Source of the DNA: Anomaloglossus baeobatrachus
Lineage: Eukaryota; Chordata; Amphibia; Anura; Aromobatidae
Length of the DNA stretch: 64,000 nucleotides
Direction of reading: 5' to 3'
Assembly: GCF_048569485.1 (NCBI RefSeq)
Contig: NW_027442041.1
Coordinates: 186,001 to 250,000 of the forward strand
Below are positions 63,542 through 64,000 of the stretch, one piece after another. Made by a program: the position numbers and the translations under genes. Below the pieces are notes generated by a model. That model made no database searches and was not told the origin of the DNA. It was given only the letters and a program-made list of their open reading frames with translations. The first letter of the stretch is position 1. Each line of letters begins with the position of its first letter.

Positions 63542-64000
63542 AACCAGAATTGGTTTGGGCCTCGAGTGGCACCCTGGCCTATGCCGGACACATCTTAGGG
63601 AGAGAGAGCGAGAGGGAGACAAACCCACGCCTACACAAGACATTTTGTCACCCAAGCCAACCCTTGAAAAGGCTGCTTTGCAGAGCAAAAACAAGAAGAA
63701 TGGTGCGTTTTGCAGCCGCCGCCCACTGCAATGAATCTGAATAACTCCTCCTTTAGGGCGCAAGCAACTCCCCTCCCCCTTGCAGTCTTTCCAATTCACG
63801 ATACAAAAAGACGGACAGGACAGGTTGCCTGACTTTCCGTCACTGCCACCCTTTGCCATCCTTACCCGTAGAAAGCCCTTTCATCATCCCCAAACCCTAA
63901 TCTTTTCCCTTTCCTTCCCAGCCCCCAAACCCTGCCCTCTGTACCTTTCTCACCACCCGCTTCCCTTCTCCTGTCATCCCCCTACCACCCGGGAAAAAAA

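Larger units (their letters stand above)
1..64000 (-). repeat. RNU2: Tandem U2 snRNA gene array, 1308-bp unit
   Basis: The same 1308-bp sequence recurs head to tail through the window; U2 5' ends lie at 519, 4067, 5375, 6683 and so on, spaced exactly 1308 bp except where a unit carries an insert (units 2, 10, 12, 17, 29, 41, 46) or the 3-bp deletion near 43637. The window opens and closes inside a unit, so the array is longer than 64 kb. Differences between units are very rare, about two dozen substitutions in roughly 60 kb. This fits array homogenisation by unequal crossing-over and gene conversion, known for U2 arrays of human and Xenopus. All genes are transcribed leftward. Confidence 0.98.

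Noticed and set aside
1-64000. CRISPR array or other prokaryotic repeat system
   Set aside because: Regular spacing exists, but units are 1308 bp, nearly identical throughout and contain vertebrate U2 with a 3' box.
1-64000. Assembly artefact from collapsed or duplicated reads
   Set aside because: Unit-specific substitutions, an indel and seven different inserts at distinct units argue for a real array, though the exact copy number cannot be proven from the sequence.

Overview
The whole 64 kb window is one head-to-tail tandem array of U2 spliceosomal snRNA genes, all on the minus strand, and it runs off both ends of the window. The repeat unit is 1308 bp: a 187-nt U2 gene plus about 1.1 kb of non-coding spacer. 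I count 47 U2 loci. Forty are uninterrupted and seven are split by inserted DNA. No protein-coding gene is credible; every open frame of 60-214 codons recurs at 1308-bp spacing or spans an insert junction.

The organism is a vertebrate and probably a frog. The U2 sequence, its vertebrate-type 3' box and the upstream layout fit a vertebrate. The 739-bp inverted-repeat transposon at 2790-3528, built of GACGTCGCTG/TACGTCACC motifs, looks like elements I associate with frog genomes; this is recognition from memory, not a search. Tandem U2 arrays with short units are known in Xenopus.

Layout: copy 1 (333-519) is followed by copies every 1308 bp. Split copies are number 2 (1641-2017), 10 (13037-13435), 12 (15865-16895), 17 (23249-23612), 29 (39122-39507), 41 (55014-55413) and 46 (61767-62233). 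Units are nearly identical: I found only about two dozen single-base differences and one 3-bp deletion outside the inserts. This is the mark of concerted evolution by unequal exchange and gene conversion.

The most notable signal is that all seven inserts (177-844 bp) sit at exactly the same phosphodiester position, between U2 nucleotides 37 and 38, inside the GUAGUA branch-point recognition sequence. They belong to three sequence groups, are oriented with U2 (A-rich tail at the U2 3' side in four of them), and lie directly downstream of the U2 promoter. They look like short or non-autonomous products of a U2-targeting non-LTR retrotransposon such as Keno. One carries a 17-nt stretch matching U2 stem-loop I at 16 positions, plus a 42-bp minisatellite. 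Two otherwise normal U2 copies carry a substitution at nucleotide 37, the base touching the integration site, and two others carry a substitution in the first base of the Sm site.
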